Shown: piece by piece, positions 27,461 to 36,773 of the stretch | How the letters are laid out: every line of letters begins with the position of its first letter | Numbering within the stretch: the first letter of the stretch is position 1 | Source of the DNA: Cyanobium sp. AMD-g | GTDB taxonomy: Bacteria > Cyanobacteriota > Cyanobacteriia > PCC-6307 > Cyanobiaceae | DNA length: 64,000 nt | Assembly (NCBI RefSeq): GCF_024346395.1 | Contig: NZ_JAGQCW010000004.1 | Span: forward strand, 124,001 to 188,000 | Direction of reading: 5' to 3' | Made by a program: the position numbers and the translations under genes | The notes under the pieces: generated by a model | Database searches by the model: none | Seen by the model: only the letters and a program-made list of their open reading frames with translations | What the model was told of the DNA's origin: nothing

Positions 27461-28840
27461 CTAGCCCACCCAGCCCCTGAGTTTGCCCGGGTTCATCAGT
27501 CCGGCCGGGTCGTAGGCGGCCTTGGCCGCCACCTGATCGGCGTCCACCACCCCGAGGCCTCCGTCCTCGACGGTGATCACGTGGGGGTTGAACGGCACCG
27601 CCCCCAGCTCACGACACTGGGCGACGAGGTCGGCCAGGGCCTGGGGTCCCTGCCAGCGCACCAGGGGCAGGGCCGTCAGCCGCGGCGCCCCCTGGTAGCG
27701 AACCGCCTCGAGGTGCCAGAGAACGTCGCTGCCCCAGCGCTGGCGCACGGCCTCCAGCAGGGGGGCCTCCGGCCGGGGCAGCAGCAGCTGCAGGTAGGTC
27801 CAGCCGGGGGCCTGGGCCCGCCAGTGCAGGGTGGTGTGGTTCCAGGTGAGTTCCCCCAGGGGCAGACCCCGAGCCCGCCCCGCCTCCGGCCGGGGGCCCT
27901 GCCAGCGCAGCTGGCCGCCCCGGGCCGCCAGCCAGCCGGGCAACAGCTCAAGGGTGTCGGGGGCCGCATGGAGCAGCAGCCGGTGCTCCTCTGGACCAGC
28001 GGCGGGACAGCCGGCCGGCCAGGGCATCCGGTCGGCCACAGGGGCTTCCAGCAGGCAGAGGGCGTGGAGCAGCAGGGCCGTGGTGGGCAGTTCCCGGGAC
28101 GCCTCCAGGGCCGCCTCCCAGCGGCTGAAACCCACCACCAGTTGCTGCCAGGCCACCGCTTCGGTACTGGCCAGCCGCAGGGCGGTGATGATGCCGTTGG
28201 TGCCGTAGGCGTGGTTGAGGGGCGCGCTGGCGGCGGCGTCGAGCCGCAGCAGCCGGGGCTCGGCCTCCAGGGTCACCACCTCCAGCCCCAGCAGGTGGCC
28301 GGGATCGCGCAGGAAGCCCCAGCGCAGCGAGCCCAGGCCGCCCGAGCCACCGGCGAAGAAGCCCCCCAGGGTGGCGCTGCGGTAGGTGCTCGGGGCCAGC
28401 CGCAGGGCCCGGCCGTGGACCGCCAGCTGGCCATCCAGGTGGGCCAGGATGCAGCCGGGCTCCGCCTCCACGATGCCGCTGACCGGGTCCACGGACCGCA
28501 GCCTGTTGAGGCCGCTGAGGTCGAGCACCAACCCACCGGCCAGGGGCACGCACTGGCCGTAGTTGCCGGTGCCGGCACCCCGCAGCGTCAGCGGCACCCG
28601 GTGGCGGGCGCAGGCGCCGGCCACCGCCATCACCTGCTCCAGCCGCTCCACCTTCACGGCCACCTGGGCGCAGCGGCCCTTGAGCAGCGGTTCCAGCACG
28701 GGTGAATAGTCGTGGAAGTCGGCCGAAAGCCGGCCCAGCTCGGCGGGGGCAAGGATCGGCGTCAACGCCAGCGGGCTGGCGCCCAGTTCGTCGACCAGGG
28801 CCCGGATCCGATCGGCATCAACCGGTCTGAAGTCATCCAT
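27461..28840 (-). CDS. FAD-binding oxidoreductase (GlcD/FAD-linked oxidase type)
   Basis: A 459-residue PCMH-type flavoprotein. The FAD-binding part contains VPLTLRGAGTGNYGQCVPLAGGLVLDLSGLNRL and later APSTYRSATLGGFFAGGSGGLGSLRWG, the typical loop pair of glycolate-oxidase-like enzymes. The C-terminal half is diverged and gives no substrate clue. The start overlaps the upstream amidohydrolase stop by 8 bases, and that gene overlaps the DUF4359 gene, so the three are one operon. A D-2-hydroxyacid substrate is the generic guess only. Confidence 0.85.
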   Translation of the reverse strand: MDDFRPVDADRIRALVDELGASPLALTPILAPAELGRLSADFHDYSPVLEPLLKGRCAQVAVKVERLEQVMAVAGACARHRVPLTLRGAGTGNYGQCVPLAGGLVLDLSGLNRLRSVDPVSGIVEAEPGCILAHLDGQLAVHGRALRLAPSTYRSATLGGFFAGGSGGLGSLRWGFLRDPGHLLGLEVVTLEAEPRLLRLDAAASAPLNHAYGTNGIITALRLASTEAVAWQQLVVGFSRWEAALEASRELPTTALLLHALCLLEAPVADRMPWPAGCPAAGPEEHRLLLHAAPDTLELLPGWLAARGGQLRWQGPRPEAGRARGLPLGELTWNHTTLHWRAQAPGWTYLQLLLPRPEAPLLEAVRQRWGSDVLWHLEAVRYQGAPRLTALPLVRWQGPQALADLVAQCRELGAVPFNPHVITVEDGGLGVVDADQVAAKAAYDPAGLMNPGKLRGWVG

Positions 28841-30149
28841 GGCAGGCGGCCAGCAGTGGGGACGGTTCTTCGCACGGGGGCGGCTCCAGCCAGCGGCCGG
28901 CCCGCAGCACCCGCCGCCGGGGCGGACGGGCCAGCAGCTCGCCCCAGGAGGAGGCCCCCAGCACCAGCAGATCGGCCGGGGATCCCTGCCGCAGGACCCC
29001 GTCCCAGTCGAGGCCCAGCAGCTGGGACGCGGCGGTGCTGAAGGGGCTCAGGCCCAGCCGCCGCCAGGGCACCAGGTGGCTGGCGGCGAGGCTGAAACGC
29101 AGCAGGGCGATGGGATCGAAATCCCCCCCCGGAAACCAGGGATCCTGGACGTTGTCACCCCCCACGGCGACGGTCACGCCAGCCTCCTGGAGCTGGCGGA
29201 TCGGGGCCTGGGGCCGCAGGGACGGGGTACGGCGCTGGTGTTTGCCGAGCAGCCACAGGTTGGTGGTGGGCAGGGCCACCACCCCCACCGCCGCCGCCGC
29301 CATCGCCTCCGCCAGGCGGCGGCAGGGGCCATCGGCCAGCAGGCCCATGCTGCTGGCATGGCTGCAGGTGAGCGGCACCACGATGCGGTGCCGCAGCAGC
29401 AGGTCACTCACCAGGGCCACACCGCGGCCGTGCTCCTCAGCGCTCTCATCGACATGCAGATCCACCCCGCAGCCGAGGCGCTCCGCCAGCCGCAGCAGGG
29501 CCAGCAGCGCCGCCCGATCGGCCGGGGTGGAGCGGAAGGGGGCGCCAAGCACGCCGCCCAGCAGGCCGCCATGGCCAGCCACCCAGGCAGCGAAGGCCTC
29601 TCCCTCCGGCGTGCGCCAGTGGCCCACCGGCACCAGGGCCACCAGCTGCAGTTCCACCCGGCCCCGCCAGCGGTCGCGCAGCTCCAGCAGCGCCTCCCAG
29701 CTGGGGGTGGCCCAGGGACCGAGGCTGTCGATGTGGCTGCGGATCGCCCGCAACCCGTAACACCAGGCCCGCTCCAGGGCCTGCTCACCCCGCCGCCGCA
29801 CCCCATCGCCCCGCCGCTCGGCCGCTTCCAGGCCGTTCGCCGCCATGGCCCCGGCCATGGTGCCTTCGGGATTGGGGAAGGCCTCACCGCTGAAGGCCTT
29901 GTCGAGGTGGGCATGGGGCTCCACCAGCGGCGTCAGCGCCAGGGGCAGGGGGGCGCCCCCATCCAGCCCTTCGCCACCGCAGCCAGCGGCCAGCGTGTGG
30001 ATGGCACGGATCCGGCCGTCGGCCTGCTCCAGCTGCACCGCCACCAGGCCCTGGTCGTCGGCGGCCGGCAGCCGGGCCAGGGGATCGAGCAGGGACCTGG
30101 GGAGGCGCATCGGCGGCAGCAGCCCGGCCGGCGGCGGCGCGGCGCTCAC
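28833..30149 (-). CDS. Cytosine deaminase-like amidohydrolase
   Basis: A metal-dependent hydrolase of 438 residues with a GTG start that overlaps the DUF4359 stop (GTGA). Metal ligands of the CodA group are visible: EPHAHLDKAF (HxH), LHVDESAEEHG, a later histidine in CSHASSMG and the catalytic aspartate in VAVGGDNVQDPW. N- and C-terminal segments form the usual composite beta-sandwich (SPADLLVLGASSWGELLA). It may act on cytosine or another cyclic amidine; family members are promiscuous. ATG at 30110 is an alternative start. A reading frame extending to 30422 is rejected since it lies within DUF4359. Confidence 0.82.
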   Translation of the reverse strand: MSAAPPPAGLLPPMRLPRSLLDPLARLPAADDQGLVAVQLEQADGRIRAIHTLAAGCGGEGLDGGAPLPLALTPLVEPHAHLDKAFSGEAFPNPEGTMAGAMAANGLEAAERRGDGVRRRGEQALERAWCYGLRAIRSHIDSLGPWATPSWEALLELRDRWRGRVELQLVALVPVGHWRTPEGEAFAAWVAGHGGLLGGVLGAPFRSTPADRAALLALLRLAERLGCGVDLHVDESAEEHGRGVALVSDLLLRHRIVVPLTCSHASSMGLLADGPCRRLAEAMAAAAVGVVALPTTNLWLLGKHQRRTPSLRPQAPIRQLQEAGVTVAVGGDNVQDPWFPGGDFDPIALLRFSLAASHLVPWRRLGLSPFSTAASQLLGLDWDGVLRQGSPADLLVLGASSWGELLARPPRRRVLRAGRWLEPPPCEEPSPLLAACHG

Positions 30150-30580
30150 GGCATCGGGCTCCCCGGCGCGCTCTCGCCGGCGGAGAGCAGCACGAATTGG
30201 CCCGCGACCGCCAGGGTGACGGCGTCGTAGCGGGGGATGCTCCAGTTGGGCAACACCTTCTCCCCACCCAACCGGGTGCCGTAGACGCTCAGCAGGCCGA
30301 AGTTGTAGCGACGCGAGTTCTCGCGGGCCAGACGGCCCAGCACCTTGCGCTGGGATCGCACCAGTTCCGGACAGTTCTGGATCAGCATCCGGGCCAGCAG
30401 CGGCAGCCCTTCGTTCTGGCACAGCTCCTCGCTGGCCAGTTCGGTCAGCTTGTCGCCGGCGAACTCCTCGAAGGCGGCGGGGCCGGGGTTGGTGACGGCC
30501 AGGCCGATCAGGCCCGCCGAAACGGCGGTCAGGCCCAGGAGGCCGGAAACGGTGCGGGTGGCGGTGGTCGGCGGTGGCAA
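30146..30580 (-). CDS. DUF4359 protein with an N-terminal membrane anchor
   Basis: About 144 residues from a TTG at 30580. One hydrophobic helix (VSGLLGLTAVSAGLIGLAVTNPGP) is followed by FEEFAGDKLTELASEELC, a second cysteine (QNCPELV), and SRRYNFGLLSVYGT...LPNWSIPRYDAVTLAVAGQFVLL. I recognise this as the DUF4359 pattern seen in many cyanobacteria. An in-frame TTG at 30637 would overlap tRNA-His on the other strand and is therefore unlikely. The function is unknown; it heads the three-gene cluster with the amidohydrolase and FAD enzyme. Confidence 0.78.
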   Translation of the reverse strand: MPPPTTATRTVSGLLGLTAVSAGLIGLAVTNPGPAAFEEFAGDKLTELASEELCQNEGLPLLARMLIQNCPELVRSQRKVLGRLARENSRRYNFGLLSVYGTRLGGEKVLPNWSIPRYDAVTLAVAGQFVLLSAGESAPGSPMP

Positions 30581-30622
30581 GCGGGGGCCGGCGGGCTCAC
30601 TTGATACATTGGCAAAGACCGC

Positions 30623-30696
30623 GGCGGGCGTCGCCAAGTGGTTAAGGCAGTGGCTTGTGGCGCCACCATTCGGGGGTTCGAGTCCCCTCGCTCGCC
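30623..30696 (+). tRNA. tRNA-His(GTG)
   Basis: A 74-nt tRNA including the encoded extra G(-1) at 30623, which faces C73 at 30696 as required by HisRS. The acceptor stem is GCGGGCG/CGCTCGC with one G-T pair. The anticodon stem is GTGGC/GCCAC with loop TTGTGGC, and the T-arm is GGGGGTTCGAGTCCCC. It is followed within 5 bases by a strong terminator. Confidence 0.96.
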
Positions 30697-30698
30697 CT

Positions 30699-31790
30699 TC
30701 AGGCCCGGCGCTTCGGCGTCGGGCCTCTTTTTTGGCCCGGCAACTGATCCAGCAGGGCCTCGCCGCCCTGGCGCACCGGATCGACGCAGGGCAGTCCCGT
30801 TGCCGCCGCCGTGGCCTCCAGCGCCTCTGCCGCCGCCGGCCCGTCCAGCAGGGCGGTGTTGAGGGCGATGGCGGCCACCCGGGGCGGAGGACCGCCGTTC
30901 GCCGGCCGGCCCAGAGCCGCCAGGGCCTCGACAGCGGCGATCAACTGGCCCAGGGGGGGAAGGGGGAAAGCGTCGAGGCGCTGCACCGTGCCCTGCCCGG
31001 CCCGGTGCACCAGCACCAGCTCGGTGGGCTGGCTGCCCCGGATCAGGGGCAACGTGGCGCTGGAGCCCGGGTGACAGAGCGATCCCTGCCCCTCGACCAG
31101 CACCAGGGTGTCCGGGCCGGCGCCCTCGGCGGCGGCCAGCAGCGCCCCTTCCACGGCGCCGGCGGCGTAATCGATGCGGACGGCGTCCAGGGCCACGCCA
31201 GCGCCGCTGATCAGGATGCCGGCCTGGCCGGTACCGACGAAACGAGCATCCAGACCGCGGCGCCGGGCGGCGGCCTGCAGCTCCAGGCAGACGCTCATCT
31301 TGCCCACAGACATGTCCGTGCCCACCGCCAGCAAGCGGCGGCCCGGCAGCCCGGCGGCGCGTCCGGAGGCCACCATCAGGTCGGGGGGCTCCCGGCGCAG
31401 ATCCCAGATCCATCGGCCCGGCTGCACCAGGGCCGCCAGGGCCGGATCCTCTCCCAGGCGGCTGTGCAGACCACTGGCCAGCGACAGGCCCGCCGCCAGG
31501 GCAGCCGCCACATCGGCACCCATCCCCTCGGGCAGGCGGCCGCCGGAGGGGGCGAGCCCCACCACCGCCACCTCGGGAGCGAACGGCAACGCCTCCGCCA
31601 GGGATCCCACCACCGGCACGGCCCGGTCGATCCCGGTGAGCCGCCCCAGATCGGCGCCGGGGTGGGCCGGATCCACCACCGCGACGATCGGACCCTGGCG
31701 ATAGCGCAGCATCGCCAGGCCTGTCTTGCCGCTGAGGTTGTCCAGGCCCCCGTGCTGCAGCAGCACGATCGGGGTGTCAGCCCCGAGCAC
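30699..31790 (-). CDS. DUF1611 protein, DgcN-like (putative D-glutamate N-acetyltransferase)
   Basis: A 363-residue protein. The N-terminal Rossmann-like part (PIVAVVDPAHPGADLG) is followed by a P-loop-like motif LLAVGTDMSVGKMSVCLEL and later GTGQAGILISGAGVALDAV and LVEGQGSLCHPGSS, which I associate with DUF1611. Family members adjacent to a dipeptide epimerase have been described as DgcN, acetylating D-glutamate before racemisation by DgcA. Here the next gene upstream is such an epimerase, overlapping by 14 bases. The stop lies 2 bases from tRNA-His. The catalytic claim is by context; cofactor use is not visible. Confidence 0.8.
   Translation of the reverse strand: MLGADTPIVLLQHGGLDNLSGKTGLAMLRYRQGPIVAVVDPAHPGADLGRLTGIDRAVPVVGSLAEALPFAPEVAVVGLAPSGGRLPEGMGADVAAALAAGLSLASGLHSRLGEDPALAALVQPGRWIWDLRREPPDLMVASGRAAGLPGRRLLAVGTDMSVGKMSVCLELQAAARRRGLDARFVGTGQAGILISGAGVALDAVRIDYAAGAVEGALLAAAEGAGPDTLVLVEGQGSLCHPGSSATLPLIRGSQPTELVLVHRAGQGTVQRLDAFPLPPLGQLIAAVEALAALGRPANGGPPPRVAAIALNTALLDGPAAAEALEATAAATGLPCVDPVRQGGEALLDQLPGQKRGPTPKRRA
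30701..30733 (+). terminator. Intrinsic terminator of tRNA-His
   Basis: An 11-bp stem (AGGCCCGGCGC / GCGTCGGGCCT, one G-T pair) closed by a UUCG tetraloop and followed by CTTTTTT. It starts 5 bases after the tRNA. The same DNA is the last coding segment of the convergent DUF1611 gene. Confidence 0.93.
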
Positions 31791-32856
31791 GGATCACCCC
31801 CAGACCTGGCGACGCGGCGGGCCGCAGCCGATCACCGTCCAGGACGGGGCCGGTGAAGGGGTCGTCGACCAGATTCAGGTGGCTGTCGAGATCCGGCCAG
31901 CGCACCAGGGGCAGCAGCTGGGCGGCGGCGCCGTTGAGCAGGGCGCTGTCGGAGTAGCAGCCGAGCATCACGCCCAGCCCCAGCCGTTGGGCAGCTCTCG
32001 CCATCAGCAGCGCCTCCGCCAGCCCGCCGCTCTTGAGCAGCTTGATGTTCACCCCATCGACGTAGGGGGCGAGCCGCACCAGGTCGGCCAGGTTCCAGCA
32101 GCTTTCATCGGCCACCAGGGCGATGGGGCAATCCAGCTCCAGGGCGGCGAAGGCGGCGCAGTCGGCCTCCGGATCCTCCAGGGGGGCCAGGGGCTGCTCC
32201 ACCAGCACCACGCCCTGGGCGTCCAGCCAGCCCAGCATCGGCAGGGCCTGCTCCAGGCTCCAGCCACCGTTGGCATCCACCTGCAGCTCACAGGCCACCC
32301 CGTGGCTCTGGTGGCGCCGCTCCAGCGCCTGGGCCACCGCCTGCACCAGCGCCCGGTCGTGGTCGAGCCCCTCCGGGCTGCCCAGCTTCAGCTTGATGCG
32401 GCTGGCCGGCAGCTGGCCCCACCAACGCTCCAGCCGCGCCAGCACCGCCGCCTCGCTGCCCAGGCCAAGCGTGACGCTGGTGGGGCTGATGGCGGCTTGG
32501 TCGAGGCCCCAGAGCCGCCACAGCGGCTGCCCCAGCCGCCGGCCCCACCAGTCGTGCAGGGCCAGATCCACGGCGCAGCGGGCCGGGGGCGACAACGCCT
32601 GCAGCAGGGGCTCGAAGGCCTGGAACGGTTCCGGCTCGAGCCCTTCCAGGGCCGGCAGGATGGCCTCCAGTTCGGCCGCCAGGGCTTCGCTGCTGCAGGC
32701 CAGGTGGCCCGTCTCGAAGCCACCGGTTTCGCCGAGGCCGGTGATGCCGTCGTGCTCCAGCTCCAGCAACAGGTGCTCCACGGCGCCGGTGGTGCCGCGG
32801 CTGATGGCCAGGGGCACCGCCTTGGTGAGGGGAAAGCGGCTCAGACGGCAGCGCAT
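31777..32856 (-). CDS. Dipeptide epimerase of the enolase superfamily, DgcA-like
   Basis: A 359-residue protein of the muconate-lactonising/AE-epimerase group. The capping domain (ISRGTTGAVEHLLLELEHDG) is followed by barrel residues: KxK base motif SRIKLKLG, metal ligands in QVDANGGW, LVEQPL and VADES, and the second catalytic lysine in VNIKLLKSGG. DxD-type C-terminal motifs (DDPFTGP) fit Ala-Glu epimerases. It could racemise L-Ala-D/L-Glu from peptidoglycan, or N-acetyl-D-glutamate in a DgcN/DgcA pathway. It is the first gene of a two-gene unit. Confidence 0.86.
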   Translation of the reverse strand: MRCRLSRFPLTKAVPLAISRGTTGAVEHLLLELEHDGITGLGETGGFETGHLACSSEALAAELEAILPALEGLEPEPFQAFEPLLQALSPPARCAVDLALHDWWGRRLGQPLWRLWGLDQAAISPTSVTLGLGSEAAVLARLERWWGQLPASRIKLKLGSPEGLDHDRALVQAVAQALERRHQSHGVACELQVDANGGWSLEQALPMLGWLDAQGVVLVEQPLAPLEDPEADCAAFAALELDCPIALVADESCWNLADLVRLAPYVDGVNIKLLKSGGLAEALLMARAAQRLGLGVMLGCYSDSALLNGAAAQLLPLVRWPDLDSHLNLVDDPFTGPVLDGDRLRPAASPGLGVIRARG

Positions 32857-32927
32857 TCCAGAAAAGGGCCGGGGCGTTCACGCTGCCACAACCATCACGT
32901 CGGCGGCGATAGCGGAAACTGGATCGC

Positions 32928-34337
32928 ATGACAGCCACCGTTTCCGGCCCGCCGGCCGACCAGGCGCCCTCGGCACGGCGCGGCAGCTACTGGATCACCA
33001 CCTTCGGCTGCCAGATGAACAAGGCCGATTCCGAGCGCATGGCCGGAATCCTCGAAGCCATGGGCTACACCCTTGGCGACGACGAGCACACGGCCGATCT
33101 GGTGCTCTACAACACCTGCACGATCCGGGACAACGCCGAGCAGAAGGTCTACAGCTACCTGGGGCGCCAGGCCCAGCGCAAACGGGGCAACCCCGGCCTC
33201 ACCCTGGTGGTGGCCGGCTGTGTGGCCCAGCAGGAGGGGGAATCCCTGTTGCGCCGGGTGCCGGAACTGGATCTGGTCATGGGCCCCCAGCACGCCAACC
33301 GGCTCGAGGCCCTGCTCACCCGGGTGGAGACCGGCCAGCAGGTGGTGGCCACCGATGAGCAGCACATTCTCGAGGACATCACCACGGCCCGGCGGGACAG
33401 CGCCGTCTGCGCCTGGGTGAATGTCATCTATGGCTGCAACGAGCACTGCACCTACTGCGTGGTGCCGGCCGTGCGGGGCCGGGAGCAGTCCCGCCTGCCC
33501 GAGGCCATCCGCCTGGAAATGGAGGGGCTGGCGGCACGGGGCTTCCGGGAAGTGACCCTGCTGGGCCAGAACATCGACGCCTACGGCCGTGACCTGCCCG
33601 GCATCACCGCCGAGGGCCGGCGGGCCCACACCCTCACCGACCTGCTGCGGGCGGTGCATGACGTGCGGGGCCTGGAGAGGATCCGCTTCGCCACCAGCCA
33701 CCCGCGCTACTTCACCGACCGGCTGATCGACGCCTGCGCCGATCTGCCCAAGGTGTGCGAGCACTTCCACATCCCGTTCCAGAGCGGCGATGACGCCGTG
33801 CTGCGGGCCATGGCCCGCGGCTACACCGTGGAGCGTTACCGGCGGATCATCGACCGCATCCGTCAGCGCCTCCCCGATGCGGCCATCAGCGCCGACGTGA
33901 TCGTGGCCTTCCCCGGCGAAACCGATGCCCAGTACCGCCGCACCCTTGAACTGATCGAGGCGGTCGGCTTCGACCAGGTCAACACCGCCGCCTACTCACC
34001 GCGGCCGGGCACGCCGGCGGCCGACTGGCCCGACCAGCTGCCGGAAGCGGTGAAGGTGGAACGGCTGCAGGAGGTGAACGCCCTGGTGGAGAGGGTCGCC
34101 GCCGAGCGCAGCGCCCGCTACCTGGGACGCCGGGAGCAGGTGCTGGCCGAGGGGGTCAACCCGCGGGATCCGGATCAGCTGATGGGCCGCACCCGCACCA
34201 ATCGGCTCACCTTCTTCGCCGCCGACCCCGGCGATGGCCGGCCCCATGTCCCGGGGGACCTGGTCGACGTGTTGATCGAGACGGTGCGGCCGTTCAGCCT
34301 CAGCGGCAGGCCCCTGGGCCGGGAACCGGTTCGCTGA
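32928..34337 (+). CDS. miaB: tRNA-2-methylthio-N6-dimethylallyladenosine synthase
   Basis: A 469-residue radical-SAM methylthiotransferase modifying A37 of tRNAs reading UNN codons. The N-terminal domain binds an auxiliary cluster via C28 (TFGCQMN), a cysteine in [13 protein letters not shown] and one in [10 protein letters not shown]. The radical-SAM triad is CNEHCTYC (C170, C174, C177), and a C-terminal TRAM domain ends in [11 protein letters not shown]. The first ~18 residues are not conserved. It is divergent from the epimerase, with a 71-base gap. Confidence 0.95.
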   Translation: MTATVSGPPADQAPSARRGSYWITTFGCQMNKADSERMAGILEAMGYTLGDDEHTADLVLYNTCTIRDNAEQKVYSYLGRQAQRKRGNPGLTLVVAGCVAQQEGESLLRRVPELDLVMGPQHANRLEALLTRVETGQQVVATDEQHILEDITTARRDSAVCAWVNVIYGCNEHCTYCVVPAVRGREQSRLPEAIRLEMEGLAARGFREVTLLGQNIDAYGRDLPGITAEGRRAHTLTDLLRAVHDVRGLERIRFATSHPRYFTDRLIDACADLPKVCEHFHIPFQSGDDAVLRAMARGYTVERYRRIIDRIRQRLPDAAISADVIVAFPGETDAQYRRTLELIEAVGFDQVNTAAYSPRPGTPAADWPDQLPEAVKVERLQEVNALVERVAAERSARYLGRREQVLAEGVNPRDPDQLMGRTRTNRLTFFAADPGDGRPHVPGDLVDVLIETVRPFSLSGRPLGREPVR

Positions 34338-34363
34338 TACGTTTGGCGCTCTTTCCTGTGCCG

Positions 34364-35482
34364 ATGGCCCCCCACCCCACCCGCGTCGGCCTGGTGTTCG
34401 GGGGAGCCTCCGGCGAACATGCCGTCTCGATCCGCTCGGCCCAGACCGTGCTTCGGGGTCTGCGCAGCGGCGCCAATGCCGAGCGCTACCGGGTCAGCTG
34501 CTTCTACATCGATCGCCGCGGCGGCTGGTGGCCGGAGGCCGTGGCGACGGCGGTGCTGGAGCGGGGCCTGCCCGCCGAAGCTGACGCGCTGCCCGGCCCG
34601 TCTTACCCAGGGGGGTTCCGGGGCTTTCCGGAGGGGGCCTTGGACATGGAGGTGTGGTTTCCAGTGCTGCATGGCCCCAACGGGGAGGACGGCACGGTCC
34701 AGGGGCTGTTCACCTTGATGGGGGTGCCGTTCGTGGGCTCCGGCGTGCTGGGGTCGTCCCTGGGCATGGACAAGCAGGCCATGAAGGCCGCCTTCGCCGC
34801 CGCCGGCCTGCCCCAGGTGCCCTACGCCTGTGTCGAGGCCTCCGAGCTGGACGCCAGCCGCCCCGGTGCCCGCGAAGACCTGCTGGAACGGCTGGAGAGC
34901 CAGCTGGGCTATCCCTGTTTCGTCAAGCCGGCCAACATGGGCTCCTCGGTGGGCATCAGCAAGGCCGGCGACCGGGCTGCCCTGCTCTCGGGCCTGGAGC
35001 TGGCCGCCGGCCTCGACCGGCGCCTGGTGGTGGAGCAGGGCGTGAAGGCCAGGGAACTGGAATGCGCCGTGCTGCAGCGCCACGATGGCCAGGGGGACGG
35101 GCTGAGTGCCTCGGTGCTGGGCGAAATCCGCTTCGATGCCGACTGGTACGACTACGAGACCAAATACAGCGAGGGGCTCAGCCACACCGTGATCCCCGCG
35201 ATGGTGAGCGAAGCGGTGAGCGCACGGGCCCGGGCGATGGCGATCGACGCCTGCCGGGCGGTGGCGGCCGGGGGCCTGGCCCGGGTTGATTTCTTCTACG
35301 ACGAGGCCACAGGCAGCCTCTGGCTGAACGAGATCAACACCCTCCCGGGCTTCACGAGCCAGAGCATGTACCCCATGCTGTGGGAGGCCAGTGGATTACC
35401 ACTCCCCGACCTGGTGCACGAATTGGTGCTGGGCGCGGGAAGATCGGAGCACCGGATGAACGTGGAAGGAACGGCGGCATGA
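34364..35482 (+). CDS. ddl: D-alanine--D-alanine ligase
   Basis: A 372-residue ATP-grasp ligase for the D-Ala-D-Ala terminus of peptidoglycan. [66 protein letters not shown] and [17 protein letters not shown] are all present. The omega-loop/active-site tyrosine region ([10 protein letters not shown]) is that of D-Ala, not D-lactate, ligases. ATG at 34364 is used; two upstream in-frame starts are non-conserved. It begins the ddl-hypothetical-ftsQ-ftsZ cluster and its stop overlaps the next start (ATGA). Confidence 0.95.
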   Translation: MAPHPTRVGLVFGGASGEHAVSIRSAQTVLRGLRSGANAERYRVSCFYIDRRGGWWPEAVATAVLERGLPAEADALPGPSYPGGFRGFPEGALDMEVWFPVLHGPNGEDGTVQGLFTLMGVPFVGSGVLGSSLGMDKQAMKAAFAAAGLPQVPYACVEASELDASRPGAREDLLERLESQLGYPCFVKPANMGSSVGISKAGDRAALLSGLELAAGLDRRLVVEQGVKARELECAVLQRHDGQGDGLSASVLGEIRFDADWYDYETKYSEGLSHTVIPAMVSEAVSARARAMAIDACRAVAAGGLARVDFFYDEATGSLWLNEINTLPGFTSQSMYPMLWEASGLPLPDLVHELVLGAGRSEHRMNVEGTAA

Positions 35483-35889
35483 TCCATGGCCTGCTGTGGC
35501 TGCCCCTGCTGGCGGCCTTCGTGCTCCTGGTGGCCCTCGGCTGGATCGAGCGGCGACGGCAGCAGCTCTTCCGTGACTGGGCCAGTGGCGCCGAACTGGC
35601 CAAGCTGGATGGCTGCGGGGCCGCCCGGCTGATCGATGGGGAACTGAGCTGGAGCAAGTTCGTGGCCGGCAGCTTCCAGCCGGTGGGCTGCTTCAGCGTC
35701 AAGCGTCTGGAAATGGTCGAGCTGCTCTCGCTCAGCTCCGGGGAGGCCCCCCTGACCGAGGAGAGCGAAGGTGCCTGCCGGCTGCGGCTGGTGGGGGGAG
35801 GCCAGCAGGAGGAACTGCCCTTCGCCGACGCCCGCCGGGCCAGGAGCTGGATGGATGAACTCATGGCCCGCTCCCGCTGCGAGCTGTGA
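35479..35889 (+). CDS. Membrane-anchored conserved-position protein between ddl and ftsQ
   Basis: A 136-residue protein with one N-terminal transmembrane helix ([18 protein letters not shown]) directly followed by [11 protein letters not shown], so the body faces the cytoplasm. A beta-rich domain comes next ([20 protein letters not shown]). The start overlaps the ddl stop and its stop overlaps the ftsQ start, so all three are coupled. I do not recognise the family. Its location suggests involvement in wall synthesis or division, which is inference only. Confidence 0.72.
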   Translation: MIHGLLWLPLLAAFVLLVALGWIERRRQQLFRDWASGAELAKLDGCGAARLIDGELSWSKFVAGSFQPVGCFSVKRLEMVELLSLSSGEAPLTEESEGACRLRLVGGGQQEELPFADARRARSWMDELMARSRCEL

Positions 35890-36773
35890 AGCAGGCCCCC
35901 TCGTCGCAGGGAGCGCCCCCGTCGCCCGGCGTGCCACTGCCGCCGGGTGTGCTGCGCCGCAAGGAACTGCGCCGTCAGCGCCGCAGCGAGCGGCTGCGAC
36001 TGCTCTGGCGCATCCTGGTCTTCAGCGCCGTCTCCGCCGGCCTGGGCTACCTGCTGCTGCGGCAGGGCTGGACCCTGCGGGAGCCCGCCCAGGTGGAGGT
36101 GATGGGCAGTGCCGTGGTCAGTCGCGACCAGGTGATCACGGCGGCCGGCCTGCGCTTTCCCCAGCCGCTGATGGCGCTGCAGCCCCGCCAGGTGGCCAGC
36201 GACCTGATGGGGGCCCTGCCCGTGGAGCAGGTGAAGGTGAGCCGGCTGATGCTGCCGCCGCGGCTTCGGGTGGAACTCAAGGACCGGGAGGCGGTGGCCC
36301 GGGCCGAGCGCCGCACCGACCGCGGACCGGAGATGGGCTTCGTGGATGGCCTGGGCAACTGGATCAGCATCCGCCAGCACATGGGGGTGCGCAGCCAGGG
36401 CGACCTCTCCCTGCTGGTGGTGGGCTGGAACGCCCGCCACCGGGCCGTGCTGGCCAGGGTGCTGAAGGAACGGCAGGTGCTGGGTCCCGGCCTGCGCGAA
36501 ATCCGCTTCGAACCGGACGGCAGCCTGTGGCTCAGCACCACCCAGCTGGGTCAGGTGCGCCTGGGTCCGCCGGATGCCCGTCTGCCCCGCCGGCTGGAGG
36601 TGGTGGCCCACCTCAGCCGCACCCTGCCGGCCAGCATGAAAGGTGCCCCACCGCAGCTGATCGATCTGAGCGATCCCGAACAGCCCGAGCTGAGCGTGGG
36701 CACCCGAGGCGGATCCTCCGCGCCGCCCCGTCCCCCCAAGCCCAGTCCCGCCGCACCAGGGCGCACCCAGTGA
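35886..36773 (+). CDS. ftsQ: Cell division protein FtsQ (DivIB) with POTRA domain
   Basis: A 295-residue bitopic protein. A basic cytoplasmic tail (RRKELRRQRRSERLR) precedes one transmembrane helix (ILVFSAVSAGLGYLLLRQG) and a POTRA domain (QVEVMGSAVVSRDQVITAAGL). The beta domain (DREAVARAERR, GFVDGLGNWI) follows, with a Pro-rich tail. FtsQ recruits FtsL/FtsB-type partners and regulates septal synthesis. GTG start at 35886 overlaps the previous stop (GTGA). The 215 bases to ftsZ likely hold the ftsZ promoter. Confidence 0.9.
   Translation: MKQAPSSQGAPPSPGVPLPPGVLRRKELRRQRRSERLRLLWRILVFSAVSAGLGYLLLRQGWTLREPAQVEVMGSAVVSRDQVITAAGLRFPQPLMALQPRQVASDLMGALPVEQVKVSRLMLPPRLRVELKDREAVARAERRTDRGPEMGFVDGLGNWISIRQHMGVRSQGDLSLLVVGWNARHRAVLARVLKERQVLGPGLREIRFEPDGSLWLSTTQLGQVRLGPPDARLPRRLEVVAHLSRTLPASMKGAPPQLIDLSDPEQPELSVGTRGGSSAPPRPPKPSPAAPGRTQ

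Noticed and set aside
30581-30637. Longer DUF4359 start at 30637
   Set aside because: It would overlap tRNA-His on the opposite strand, and the added residues are not membrane-like or conserved.
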